From contig PHBI01000058.1 in the NCBI GenBank assembly GCA_002841945.1, forward strand, positions 1-40,696: a DNA stretch of 40,696 nucleotides. The letters are read 5' to 3'. The DNA comes from Deltaproteobacteria bacterium HGW-Deltaproteobacteria-14 (lineage in GTDB: Bacteria; Myxococcota_A; UBA9042; PHBI01). Positions 26,312 to 34,332 of this stretch are shown here, piece after piece. The position numbers were made by a program, and so were the translations under genes. The notes beneath the pieces are model-generated. The model did no database searches. It was not told the origin of the DNA and saw only the letters and a list, made by a program, of their open reading frames with translations. Within the stretch, counting starts at the first letter, position 1; each line of letters begins with the position of its first letter.

Positions 26312-27589
26312 ATGCCAGTCACCGCGGTCGTAGGCGCCCAGTGGGGCGACGAGGGCAAGGGGCGCATGGTCGACTACCTCGCCCAGGACGCCGACCTCGT
26401 GATCCGCTTCCAGGGGGGCGACAACGCCGGCCACACGGTCGTCAACGCCCACGGGAAGTTCGCGCTGCACCTGATCCCGTCGGGGATCTTCAACCCGTTC
26501 ACGGTCTGCATCATCGGCACCGGCGCGGTCGTCAACCCGGCGACCCTGCTCGAGGAGATGGGCGCCCTCGAGGCGGCGGGCGTCCCCCTCGAGAACCTCT
26601 GGCTGTCCAACCGCGCCCACGTCGTGTTGCCCTACCACCGCATGGTGGACGGGCTGCAGGAGGCCGCCCGCAGCGGCGCGCGCATCGGCACGACCGGCCG
26701 TGGCATCGGGCCGACGTATAGCGACAAGGCCGCGCGCTTCGGGGTGCGCCTCGGCGACCTCAAGCGCCCCGACTACCTGCGCCAGCGCATCGCCCTGCAC
26801 CTCGAGCAGAAGAACCGCACGCTCGCGCTCTTCGGCGCGCCGCCGCTCGATCTCGACGACGTCATGGAGACCTGCCTCGGCTACGCGCGCGCGCTCGGTG
26901 ACCGCATCGTCGACACGCTGCCGCTGGTCCAGCCGGCGGTCCGCGCGGGCAAGCGCGTGCTCCTCGAGGGGCAGCTCGGCGTGATGCGCGATCTCGACTG
27001 GGGGACCTACCCCTACGTCACCTCATCCAACCCCATCGTCGGCGCCGCCAGCGCGGGCGCGGGCCTCCCGCCGAGCGCCATCGACCGCGTCGTGGGCGTG
27101 GTGAAGGCCTACTCGACGGCGGTCGGCGCCGGGCCCTTCCCGAGCGAGCTCGACGACGCCGACGGCGAGCGCCTGCGCCTGGTCGGCGCCGAGTACGGGG
27201 CGACCACCGGGCGCCCGCGCCGCTGCGGCTGGTACGACGCCGTCGCGGTCGGTCACGCCGCGTGGCTCAACGGCTTCACCTCCCTCGCGGTCACCAAGCT
27301 CGACGTCCTCGACGGGATGCGACAGCTCAAGGTCTGCACCGGCTACCGCCTCGCCGACCGCGTCATCGACTACGTCCCCGACACCCCGGACATGGCCGAG
27401 GTCACGCCGATCTACGAGACCTGGCCCGGCTGGGACGAGCCGACCACCGAGGCCCGCGATTGGGACGACCTGCCGAAGGCGGCGCGCACCTATCTGCACC
27501 GCATCAGCGAGCTCGCCGGGGTCCCGATCGAGTTCGTCTCGGTCGGCGCCGAGCGCGATCAGCTGCTGAAGCTCGAGCTGCCGGCGTGA
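26312..27589 (+). CDS. purA: Adenylosuccinate synthetase
   Basis: 425 residues; ATG with AGGAGGG upstream, 21 bases after purQ. It catalyses GTP-dependent conversion of IMP and aspartate to adenylosuccinate. The P-loop is WGDEGKGRMVDYLA with catalytic D13, and catalytic H41 is in GDNAGHTV. The IMP region has TTGRGIGPTYSDKAAR. The family block usually written EGAQG appears here as LLEGQLGVMRDLDWGTYPYV, a variant in an otherwise complete protein. The GTP-binding end is present (LAVTKLDVLDG, EFVSVGAERDQ). The stop overlaps the purB start (GTGA), so both AMP-branch enzymes are coupled. Confidence 0.95.
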   Translation: MPVTAVVGAQWGDEGKGRMVDYLAQDADLVIRFQGGDNAGHTVVNAHGKFALHLIPSGIFNPFTVCIIGTGAVVNPATLLEEMGALEAAGVPLENLWLSNRAHVVLPYHRMVDGLQEAARSGARIGTTGRGIGPTYSDKAARFGVRLGDLKRPDYLRQRIALHLEQKNRTLALFGAPPLDLDDVMETCLGYARALGDRIVDTLPLVQPAVRAGKRVLLEGQLGVMRDLDWGTYPYVTSSNPIVGAASAGAGLPPSAIDRVVGVVKAYSTAVGAGPFPSELDDADGERLRLVGAEYGATTGRPRRCGWYDAVAVGHAAWLNGFTSLAVTKLDVLDGMRQLKVCTGYRLADRVIDYVPDTPDMAEVTPIYETWPGWDEPTTEARDWDDLPKAARTYLHRISELAGVPIEFVSVGAERDQLLKLELPA

Positions 27590-28992
27590 GCGAGCGCTTC
27601 GATCACGAGACCTACCTGTCGCCGTTCACCTGGCGCTACGGGTCGGCGGAGCTGCGCGCCGTGTGGAGCGAGGCGCACAAGCGCCGCACCTGGCGCCGGA
27701 TCTGGGTCGCGGTCGCCCGCGCCCAAGCGGCGCAGGGGCTCGTGACCGAGGCCCAGGTGGCCGATCTGCTGGCAAGTGTCAACAAGGTTGACATCGCCGC
27801 GGCCCACGCCCTCGAGGCCGAGCTCCAGCACGATCTGATGGCCGAGGTGCACGTCTACGCCGGGCAGTGCCCGGTCGGCGGCGGGATCATCCACCTCGGC
27901 TGCACCTCGATGGACATCGAGGACAACGCCGACGCGCTGCGGCTGCGCGAGTCCCTCGACGTCGTGATCGCCAAGCTGCGGGCGGTGCTGCGGCGGACCT
28001 GCGAGCGGGCGCGCGACCTCGCCGACCACGCCACGATGGGCTTCACCCACCTGCAGCCGGCGGAGCCGACGACCCTCGGGTATCGGTTCGCGCAGTACGC
28101 GCAGGACCTGGCCGAGGACCTCCGCACCCTCGAGGACGTCCGCGCGCGGGTGCGCGGCAAGGGCTTCAAGGGCGCGACCGGGACGAGCGCGTCGTACGCC
28201 GAGCTCTTCGGCGGGATCGCGGCGGCGCGCGCCTTCGAGGACGCGGTGCTGGCCGAGCTCGAGCTGCCGGCCTTCGAGGTCGCGACCCAGACCTACCCGC
28301 GTAAGCAGGATCTCCAGGTCGTCACCGCGCTCTCGGGGCTGGCCCAGTCGCTCTACCGCTTCGCCTACGACCTGCGGCTGTTGCAGTCGCCGCCCATCGG
28401 CGAGTGGTCGGAGCCGTTCGGGGCGCGGCAGATCGGCAGCTCGGCGATGCCGTTCAAGAAGAACCCGATCAACGCGGAGAACATGGACAGCCTGGCGCGC
28501 CTCGTCGCCAGCTTGCCGCGGGTCGCGTGGGACAACGCCGCCCACAGCCACCTCGAGCGGACGCTGGACGACTCGGCCAACCGGCGCGTCATGCTGCCGC
28601 AGGCGTTTCTGGCGAGCGACGAGCTGCTGCGGCGCGCGGACCGGCTCATGAGCGGCCTCGTCGTCGACGCGGCGGCCTCGGCCCGGCTCCTCGCGACCTA
28701 CGGGCCGTTCGCGGCCACCGAGCGGCTCTTGATGGAGGCGGTCAAGCGCGGCGGGGATCGGCAGGCGCTGCACGAGGTCGTGCGCCGGCACACGCTGGCG
28801 GCGTGGCCGGCGGTCAAGGCGGGCGCGCCGTCGCCGTTGGCGGCGTCCCTGGCGGGGGACGTGGCCATCACGGCGTACGTCCGCGCCGGTGAGATCCCCG
28901 AGCTCCTCGACGCCTCCGCCCATGTCGGCGACGCCCCCGAGCGGGCGCGCGCCCTGGCCGAGCGTCTCCTGGCCACGCTGACGGGAGGTTGA
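27586..28992 (+). CDS. purB: Adenylosuccinate lyase
   Basis: 468 residues; the GTG start overlaps the purA stop. It belongs to the fumarase/aspartase superfamily and acts twice in purine synthesis, on SAICAR and on adenylosuccinate. The signature loop is SSAMPFKKNPINAENM. The catalytic His regions are THLQPAEPTTLGYR and LGCTSMDIEDNADALR. The C-terminal domain (ASDELLRRADRLM to ATYGPFAATERLLMEA) is complete. The length is normal for the longer, human-like type. purC follows 4 bases after the stop, and its ribosome site lies within the last purB codons. Confidence 0.95.
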   Translation: MSERFDHETYLSPFTWRYGSAELRAVWSEAHKRRTWRRIWVAVARAQAAQGLVTEAQVADLLASVNKVDIAAAHALEAELQHDLMAEVHVYAGQCPVGGGIIHLGCTSMDIEDNADALRLRESLDVVIAKLRAVLRRTCERARDLADHATMGFTHLQPAEPTTLGYRFAQYAQDLAEDLRTLEDVRARVRGKGFKGATGTSASYAELFGGIAAARAFEDAVLAELELPAFEVATQTYPRKQDLQVVTALSGLAQSLYRFAYDLRLLQSPPIGEWSEPFGARQIGSSAMPFKKNPINAENMDSLARLVASLPRVAWDNAAHSHLERTLDDSANRRVMLPQAFLASDELLRRADRLMSGLVVDAAASARLLATYGPFAATERLLMEAVKRGGDRQALHEVVRRHTLAAWPAVKAGAPSPLAASLAGDVAITAYVRAGEIPELLDASAHVGDAPERARALAERLLATLTGG

Positions 28993-28996
28993 AGCG

Positions 28997-29974
28997 ATGC
29001 AGTCCCCCGAGACGTATGCCCGCGCGATCCCCGGCGCCCTCGCCGAGCTCGAGCTCCCGGAGCTGGGCCCGGTCGTCCGGGGCAAGGTGCGCGACGCCTG
29101 GGTCTTGCCCGGTGGGCGGCGCCTGCTCGTCACCACCGATCGGGTGTCGGCCTTCGACCGCGTGGTCGGGCTCATCCCGTTCAAGGGGCAGGTCCTCAAC
29201 CAGCTCGCGGCGTGGTGGTTTCGACAGTGCGCCGACATCGTGCCGAACCACGCGATCGCGGTGCCCGATCCGAACGCGATGATCGGGCGTGACGCCGAGC
29301 CGCTGCCGGTCGAGGTGATCGTCCGGGGCTACATCACCGGGGTGACCTCGACGGCGCTGTGGACGCTGTACAACGACGGCGTGTCGCGACCCTATGGGCT
29401 CGATCTGCCGCCCAACCTCGAGAAGAACGACCCGCTGCCGAAGCCGGTCATCACGCCGACGACCAAGGCGACCGGGGGCGCTCACGACGAGCGGCTGACG
29501 AGCGACGAGGTCGTCGAGCGGGGGCTGGTCGCGCCGGAGCTGTGGCGTCGGGTCGAGCGCGTCGCGCTCGAGCTGTTCGCCCGCGGGCAGCGGCTGGCCC
29601 GCAAGAGGGGGGTGCTGCTCGTCGACACGAAGTACGAGTTCGGGCTCATCGACGGCGAGCTCCACCTCATCGACGAGGTGCACACGCCGGACTCGAGCCG
29701 CTATTGGCTGGCCGAGAGCTACGCCTACACCCGCGAGCACGGCGGCGAGCCCGAGCACTTCGACAAGGAGCTGCTGCGGCTGTGGCTGGCCGAGCGCGGG
29801 TTCACCGGGGACCAGCCGGCCCGGCAGCTCGCCGCGCTGCCCGAAGACATCGTCGTCCGGCTCGCGATGCACTACGTCGCGGTCTACGAGAAGCTCACCG
29901 GCGAGCGCTTCGTCCCGGCCGCGCAGCCGGCGGGGCCGCGGGTGGCCCAGGCGATTCGGCAGCATCTCGGCTGA
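28997..29974 (+). CDS. purC: Phosphoribosylaminoimidazole-succinocarboxamide (SAICAR) synthase
   Basis: 325 residues; ATG with GGGAGG upstream. It joins CAIR and aspartate using ATP. Recognisable blocks: GPVVRGKVRDAWVLPGGRRL (ATP-binding strand-loop), TTDRVSAFDRVVGLIPFKG, VEVIVRGYITGVTSTALW, LLVDTKYEFGLIDGELHLID, and the substrate loop DEVHTPDSSRYW. It is about 80 residues longer than the short bacterial form, matching the longer yeast-like type with the extended C-terminus (HFDKELLRLWLAERGF). It is placed between purB, which uses its product, and purE, which makes its substrate. Confidence 0.95.
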   Translation: MQSPETYARAIPGALAELELPELGPVVRGKVRDAWVLPGGRRLLVTTDRVSAFDRVVGLIPFKGQVLNQLAAWWFRQCADIVPNHAIAVPDPNAMIGRDAEPLPVEVIVRGYITGVTSTALWTLYNDGVSRPYGLDLPPNLEKNDPLPKPVITPTTKATGGAHDERLTSDEVVERGLVAPELWRRVERVALELFARGQRLARKRGVLLVDTKYEFGLIDGELHLIDEVHTPDSSRYWLAESYAYTREHGGEPEHFDKELLRLWLAERGFTGDQPARQLAALPEDIVVRLAMHYVAVYEKLTGERFVPAAQPAGPRVAQAIRQHLG

Positions 29975-30005
29975 TCTCACACGCGCAACCGAAGGAGGGG
30001 GAGCG

Positions 30006-30485
30006 ATGGCGCTGGTCCCGATCATCATGGGGTCGAAGTCCGACCTCGAGCACGGCAAGAAGGTCGCCGCTGCGCTCACGGCGCTCGGGGTGCGGAGCGA
30101 GCTGCGGGTGGCGTCCGCCCACAAGTCGCCCGAGCACGTGATGGCGATTGTCCGACACTACGAGGCGCTCGCCGAGCCGAAGGTCTACGTGACCATCGCC
30201 GGGCGGTCGAACGCGCTGTCGGGGATGGTGGACGCGGCGGTGACGGCTCCGGTCGTCGCGTGCCCGGTGTACAGCGATCGCTTCGGGGGCGCCGACGTCT
30301 TCTCGTCGATCCGGGTCCCGTCGGGGGTCGCGCCCGCGCTCATCCTCGACACCGAGGGGGCGGGGCTCCTGGTGGCGAAGATTCTGGCGCTCGCTGAGCC
30401 GGCGATCGGCGAGCGCATCCACGCGCTCCAGCAGCGGCACCACGACCGGCTGATCGCCGACGACGCGGAGCTTCACGGCCGGTGA
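30006..30485 (+). CDS. purE: PurE, class II-type (AIR carboxylase)
   Basis: 159 residues; ATG with AAGGAGGGGG upstream. PurE folds form octamers that act on AIR or N5-CAIR to give CAIR. This copy has MGSKSDLEHGKK, SAHKSPEHV (residues 37-45) and AGRSNALSGMVDA (65-77), then SDRFGGADVFSSIRVPSGVA. The AGRSNALSG and SAHK signatures are those of class II enzymes (animal PAICS, Treponema denticola PurE), which carboxylate AIR directly with CO2, and not the AGGAAHLPG of class I mutases that need PurK. No purK is in the operon, which agrees. The stop overlaps purF (GTGA). Confidence 0.92.
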   Translation: MALVPIIMGSKSDLEHGKKVAAALTALGVRSELRVASAHKSPEHVMAIVRHYEALAEPKVYVTIAGRSNALSGMVDAAVTAPVVACPVYSDRFGGADVFSSIRVPSGVAPALILDTEGAGLLVAKILALAEPAIGERIHALQQRHHDRLIADDAELHGR

Positions 30486-31912
30486 GGAGCCCCTTCGACA
30501 GCCGCCCCCACGAGGAGTGCGGTGTTTTTGCAGTGCACGCGGAAGGCGCGGACGTCGCGCGTCTGACGTTCTTCGCTCTATATGCACTGCAGCATCGCGG
30601 GCAGGAGAGCGCCGGCATCGCCACCTGCAAGGACGGCGAGGCGCACGTTCACAAGGGGATGGGGCTCGTCACGCAGGTGTTTAAGGAGGAGCACCTGAAA
30701 CCGCTGGTCGGGGATCGGGCGATCGGCCATACGCGCTACTCGACGACCGGGGCGTCGCACCTGCGCAACGCCCAGCCGTACCTGCTGCACACGACCCACG
30801 GGCCGGTCGGGGTGGCGCACAACGGCAACCTGACGAACGCGCGTCAGCTGCGTCAGGGGCTGCTCGCGCGCGGGGTCGGGTTGGTCGGCGAGAGCGACAC
30901 CGAGGTCATCGCGCAGCTGCTGGCGGCGCCAACGGATGGTGGCACGCCCGGGGCGCCGGACTGGGAGGGGCGCATCGCGCGCTTCATGGCGGTGGCGGAG
31001 GGGGCGTATTCGCTGACGATCCTGACGCCGGGGGCGCTGTTCGCGGTGCGTGACCCGTACGGCTTCCGGCCGCTGTGCCTGGGCGAGCTCGAGACCGAGC
31101 ACGGGCGGGGGTGGGCGGCGGCGAGCGAGTCGTCGGCGTTCGTGACGATCGGCGGGCGGTTTCTGCGCGAGGTGCGGCCGGGCGAGGTCGTGCGCATCGA
31201 CAAGAGCGGCATCACGGCGCACCAGGCGCCGGTCCCGCCGCGGCCGGCGTCGCTGTGTGTGTTCGAGTACGTGTACTTCGCGCGGCCGGACTCGCGGTTC
31301 GAGGGGCAGATGGTGCACCAGGCGCGGCAGCGCCTCGGGCGGGAGTTGGCGCGGGAGGCGCCGTGCGGTGAGGCGGACCTGGTGATCCCGGTGCCGGACA
31401 GCTCGGTCGCGGCGGCCATCGGCTACGCGAGCGAGTCGGGGCTGCCGTACAACGAGGGGCTGATGAAGAACCGCTACATCGGGCGGACGTTCATCGCGCC
31501 GACGGACGAGCTGCGCAAGGCGGGTGTGCGGCTGAAGTTCAACGCCATCGACCAGAACCTGGCGGGCAAGCGCGTGGTGATGGTGGACGACTCGATCGTG
31601 CGCGGGAACACGGCGGGCAAGATCGTGTCGATGTTGCGCGACGGCGGGGCGCGCGAGGTGCACGTGCGGGTGTCGTCGCCGCCGGTGCGCCACCCGTGCT
31701 TCATGGGGGTCGACATGGGGACCTACGAGGAGCTCATCGGGCACCGCCTCGACGTCGCGGGGATCCGCGATCACATCGGCGCTGACACGCTCGCCTACCT
31801 GTCCCACGACGGCTTGATGCGGGCGGTGATGGAGGGGGTGACCGGGGGCCCCGGGGGGCATTGCAGCGCGTGCTTCTCGGGGATCTACCCCATCAAGGTG
31901 GCGGGGCGCTGA
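30482..31912 (+). CDS. purF: Amidophosphoribosyltransferase (glutamine PRPP amidotransferase)
   Basis: 476 residues; the GTG start overlaps the purE stop. It makes phosphoribosylamine from PRPP and glutamine, the committed purine step. A 12-residue propeptide precedes Cys13 (PHEECGVFAVHAEG), which becomes the N-terminal nucleophile after cleavage. The glutaminase domain includes ALQHRGQESAGIAT and IGHTRYSTTG. The PRPP loop is VVMVDDSIVRGNTAGK. Four Cys at the positions of the Bacillus-type 4Fe-4S cluster are present: SLCVFEYVYF, HPCFMGVDM and CSACFSG (two). This indicates an oxygen-sensitive, Fe-S-containing enzyme. It is the last gene of the operon, converging on the DTW gene 40 bases away. 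Confidence 0.95.
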   Translation: MRSPFDSRPHEECGVFAVHAEGADVARLTFFALYALQHRGQESAGIATCKDGEAHVHKGMGLVTQVFKEEHLKPLVGDRAIGHTRYSTTGASHLRNAQPYLLHTTHGPVGVAHNGNLTNARQLRQGLLARGVGLVGESDTEVIAQLLAAPTDGGTPGAPDWEGRIARFMAVAEGAYSLTILTPGALFAVRDPYGFRPLCLGELETEHGRGWAAASESSAFVTIGGRFLREVRPGEVVRIDKSGITAHQAPVPPRPASLCVFEYVYFARPDSRFEGQMVHQARQRLGRELAREAPCGEADLVIPVPDSSVAAAIGYASESGLPYNEGLMKNRYIGRTFIAPTDELRKAGVRLKFNAIDQNLAGKRVVMVDDSIVRGNTAGKIVSMLRDGGAREVHVRVSSPPVRHPCFMGVDMGTYEELIGHRLDVAGIRDHIGADTLAYLSHDGLMRAVMEGVTGGPGGHCSACFSGIYPIKVAGR

Positions 31913-31952
31913 GCGCGGCGCGTGCGGTGTCGGGTAGAGTCGGGTAGGGGCT

Positions 31953-32582
31953 TCAGGCCTCTCGCGGGGTCGGCCTGGGGAGGGGCAGGCATGGGCTCGC
32001 CGCGACCTGGCGGTCGATCATCGCCCGAAAGGCGTCGAGCAGGCCGTCGAGCCCCTGGGTATCTGGCTCGAGGGCGCGCAGGGTGGCTACGATCGCCTCG
32101 ATGGTGGACAGGCACTCGCCGCGGGGCTCGCGCCGGACGCGGTACTCGCTGGGGTGTCGAGGGGTGATCCGCACGCACGGCAGGGCGCGCAGCCAGGGGG
32201 CGGCGTGGAGGATGCTGTGGGCGTGGTGCCAGGTTCCGTCGACGACCACGATGTGAGCGGGGCGCTCGCTGGGCGGGATGTCCTCGACGTCGCGGGCGTC
32301 GGGTGAGGGGTAGACGAACGCGGTGTCGGGGGGGAGGGCGGACGCGCGGGCCATGGACGCGGGGTGTTTGGGGGAGCACTCGCGGAGCTCGACCCGCTCG
32401 AGGCCGAGCCTCGCGAAGCGGGCGGTGCCGAAGGGATGGTGGCGTTCGCGCGGGTGCTGCAGGACGATCACGCCGGTGCGATTGGCCACCTGGAGGATGT
32501 CGCCACAGACGCAGGCGGCCGCGACTTTGAAGCAGCGGTAGCACATGGCCCGGCCGCGGATGTCGGTGGAGCGCGCGTCCAT
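31953..32582 (-). CDS. DTW-domain tRNA-uridine aminocarboxypropyltransferase-like protein
   Basis: 209 residues from ATG 32582; a second ATG at 32546 is possible and neither has a clear ribosome site. A zinc-binding Cys set opens the domain (MCYRCFKVAAACVC). HPRERHHPFGTARFARLGL and the name-giving DTW motif region HIVVVDGTWHHAHSIL follow, then EYRVRREPRGECLSTIEAI. The family (TapT/DTWD) uses SAM to place the acp3 group on uridine of tRNA. It sits alone, convergent with purF and divergent from the transposase-like gene. The short gap to purF contains a direct repeat GTCGGGTAG (31929 and 31939). Confidence 0.88.
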   Translation of the reverse strand: MDARSTDIRGRAMCYRCFKVAAACVCGDILQVANRTGVIVLQHPRERHHPFGTARFARLGLERVELRECSPKHPASMARASALPPDTAFVYPSPDARDVEDIPPSERPAHIVVVDGTWHHAHSILHAAPWLRALPCVRITPRHPSEYRVRREPRGECLSTIEAIVATLRALEPDTQGLDGLLDAFRAMIDRQVAASPCLPLPRPTPREA

Positions 32583-32768
32583 GGACGTCCCGTACCGCCT
32601 CGTGTCCTGGTTGTCACTCGCGGCGGCTTGGGGTGGCGCGGCGCCTCACGCCTGCAGCGGTGGAGCAGGCGCCGAGGAGCGCCGCCTCGAGCGTTCGGGT
32701 GGGTGGTTTCTCGAGCGGCCGAAAGAAAATGCGGAACGAAACGGGACCTCGACGGCAAAGAACAAGAG

Positions 32769-33728
32769 ATGTCCGTTGCGAGGCCCGTAGTGCCGGGGGC
32801 CGTTGTCATGGTGACCCGGCGATGTATCGACCGGCGCTTCTTCATGCGTCCGGACGCCGACGTGCGCGCGGCGCTGGAGTACCTGATGGCGGTGGGGATG
32901 GCGCGGTTCGGGGTGGTGATCGTCGCCGCCGCGTTCCTCTCGAACCACTACCATCTCATCCTGGCCGACCCTGAGGGGCGATATCCGGCGTTCTTGCAGT
33001 GGTTCGACAGCCTGGTCGCGCGGGTGGTGAATTGCAGGAGGGGGAGGCGGGGGCGGTTCTGGGACGGAGACCAGGTACACGTCGAGGTCCTCCTGGACGC
33101 GGAGGCGGTCGAGCGGAAGATCGTCTACGTGCTGGCGAACGCGGTCGCGGCGGGGTTGGTGGAGCGCGGGCGTGATTGGCCCGGCGTGCGGAGCAGCCCG
33201 CAGGTGTGGGTGGGTCCGCCCAAGGTCGTGCGTCGTCCTGATTGGTTTTTTCGGCCGGATGGTAGCATGCCCGAGGAGGCCGAGCTCCGCTACGCGATGC
33301 CGCCGACGCACGAGGGGATGGCGGCGGCGGAGTTCGCCGCGCGGATTGGGCGCCGGGTGAGTGAGGAGGAGGCGCGGCTGCGCGCGGTCCAGAACGCGGC
33401 CAAGCGTCCGTTCCTCGGGGCTCGGGGCGTCCTCAGGCAGCGGTGGTGGTCGCGGCCGCGGACCCCCGAGGCCCGGCGTGGGGTCAAGCCGCTGGTCGCG
33501 GGGGCGCGCGAGACGTGCCAGGCGGCGTTGGCGGCGATTCAGACCTTCCGGTGGCGCTACAGGGAAGCGTTGGAGGCCTGGCGTGGGGATGACCGCCAGG
33601 TGTTCTTTCCGCCGGGGACGTGGCGGATGCGTGAGCTCCACCAGGCCTCCCGCCGCCCACCCCCGGGCTTCCTCGCGGTGCTGGTGGGGTGGCGTGCCCC
33701 CTTCGCGCCGGACGTCGCCACGGCCTGA
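32769..33728 (+). CDS. REP-associated tyrosine transposase-like protein (RAYT, Y1/IS200 fold)
   Basis: 319 residues from ATG 32769; the family's usual opening (RPVVPGAVVMVTRRC) supports this start although the ribosome site is weak. The HUH motif is NHYHLIL (H60, H62). The probable catalytic Tyr is Y120 in KIVYVLANAVAAGLV, where the common Asn-Pro reads Asn-Ala. The C-terminal 170 residues (PKVVRRPDWFFRPDG, LPxxxGTWRMRE-like end) are longer than IS200 TnpA and fit the RAYT type found as single domesticated genes. No terminal repeats or second IS gene are visible, so it is not an intact insertion sequence. Nearby hairpins (32675-32692, 33804-33818) might be REP-like targets, but this is weak. 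Confidence 0.8.
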   Translation: MSVARPVVPGAVVMVTRRCIDRRFFMRPDADVRAALEYLMAVGMARFGVVIVAAAFLSNHYHLILADPEGRYPAFLQWFDSLVARVVNCRRGRRGRFWDGDQVHVEVLLDAEAVERKIVYVLANAVAAGLVERGRDWPGVRSSPQVWVGPPKVVRRPDWFFRPDGSMPEEAELRYAMPPTHEGMAAAEFAARIGRRVSEEEARLRAVQNAAKRPFLGARGVLRQRWWSRPRTPEARRGVKPLVAGARETCQAALAAIQTFRWRYREALEAWRGDDRQVFFPPGTWRMRELHQASRRPPPGFLAVLVGWRAPFAPDVATA

Positions 33729-33984
33729 GCCAGCGACCCACCCAGGGGCGCGACGCCGAGGTGCGCCCTCCGCCCGATCTTGCGACGTTCAGGGGGCGTT
33801 CAGGGCGCTGAATGCGCCATCAGCCGTCTCGGGACGCCCGATGGGACCCCGCGCGGCACCCCCTCGCGGCCGAATCACGCCCCTCCCGGCCATCCGACAC
33901 CCACGCCAACCGTGCCCCGAAAAACAACTGTCGGTCGTGCCCGGGCGGGCCGTGCCCGGGCGGGCCGTGCCCGGGCCGATCGGC
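33729..33984. other. Gene-free stretch with hairpin and short direct repeats
   Basis: It follows the RAYT-like gene. GTTCAGGG occurs twice (33787-33794, 33798-33805). The second runs into overlapping hairpins TTCAG-GGCG-CTGAA and GGCGC-TGAAT-GCGCC (33804-33818). The tandem 15-bp repeat at 33937 begins here. No coding frame is convincing. Confidence 0.5.
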
Positions 33985-34047
33985 TCAGGTCGCCCGCCGG
34001 GCCGATCGGCTCAGCAGGCGCATGACGTCCAGCAGGCGCATGACGTC
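33937..34047. repeat. Nested short tandem and direct duplications at the end of the thioredoxin-like gene
   Basis: Three different units are duplicated side by side. GTGCCCGGGCGGGCC occurs at 33937-33951 and 33952-33966, plus 11 bases of a third copy. GGGCCGATCGGCTCAG is at 33973-33988 and 33999-34014. CAGCAGGCGCATGACGTC is at 34012-34029 and 34030-34047. The 18-bp pair duplicates a coding DVMRLL segment, and the distal 16-bp copy supplies the stop codon. This indicates local replication slippage. Confidence 0.92.
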
Positions 34048-34332
34048 GGACACCGTCGGTACCCCGCCGAGCCCGGTCGGGCCCCGGTAGACGCGGCAGC
34101 AGTCGTCGGCGTCCCCCGCCGTGGCGCCGGTCACCTCGCGTCCATCCACGAAGACGCTCGGCGACCCGTAGCCGCGCGCGTGAGCGGGCAACGTGTCCAC
34201 GCCGATCTGCCACTCGTTCCACCGCTCCGGCACACCGACCGCCGCCAGGGCCTCCCGGACGACCTCCCGCGCCGCCTCCACGTGCGGGCACGACGCCTCC
34301 CACACCAGCTCGACGCGCGCGCCGCCACTCAC
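33985..34332 (-). CDS. Small thioredoxin-fold protein of the VELVWEASCP type
   Basis: 115 residues; the GTG start overlaps the TGA of the upstream gene (GTGA), so translation is coupled. The opening strand and active-site loop read RVELVWEASCPHVEAAREVV, followed by YGSPSVFVDGREVTGA, where the Pro after Ser is the likely cis-Pro of the thioredoxin fold, and DADDCCRVYRG. Related proteins are often annotated as thioredoxin- or glutaredoxin-like and occur near metal or mercury genes (recollection). It has no signal peptide. The C-terminus carries a duplicated DVMRLL from an 18-bp tandem repeat. Partnership with the upstream redox lipoprotein is inferred from the overlap. Confidence 0.75.
   Translation of the reverse strand: MSGGARVELVWEASCPHVEAAREVVREALAAVGVPERWNEWQIGVDTLPAHARGYGSPSVFVDGREVTGATAGDADDCCRVYRGPTGLGGVPTVSDVMRLLDVMRLLSRSARRAT

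Noticed and set aside
31929..31947. GTCGGGTAG direct repeat after purF
   Set aside because: Only two short copies, and no structure or gene depends on them.
32364..32768. Upstream extension of the RAYT frame
   Set aside because: It overlaps the DTW gene on the other strand and lacks family similarity. The usual RAYT N-terminus begins at 32769.
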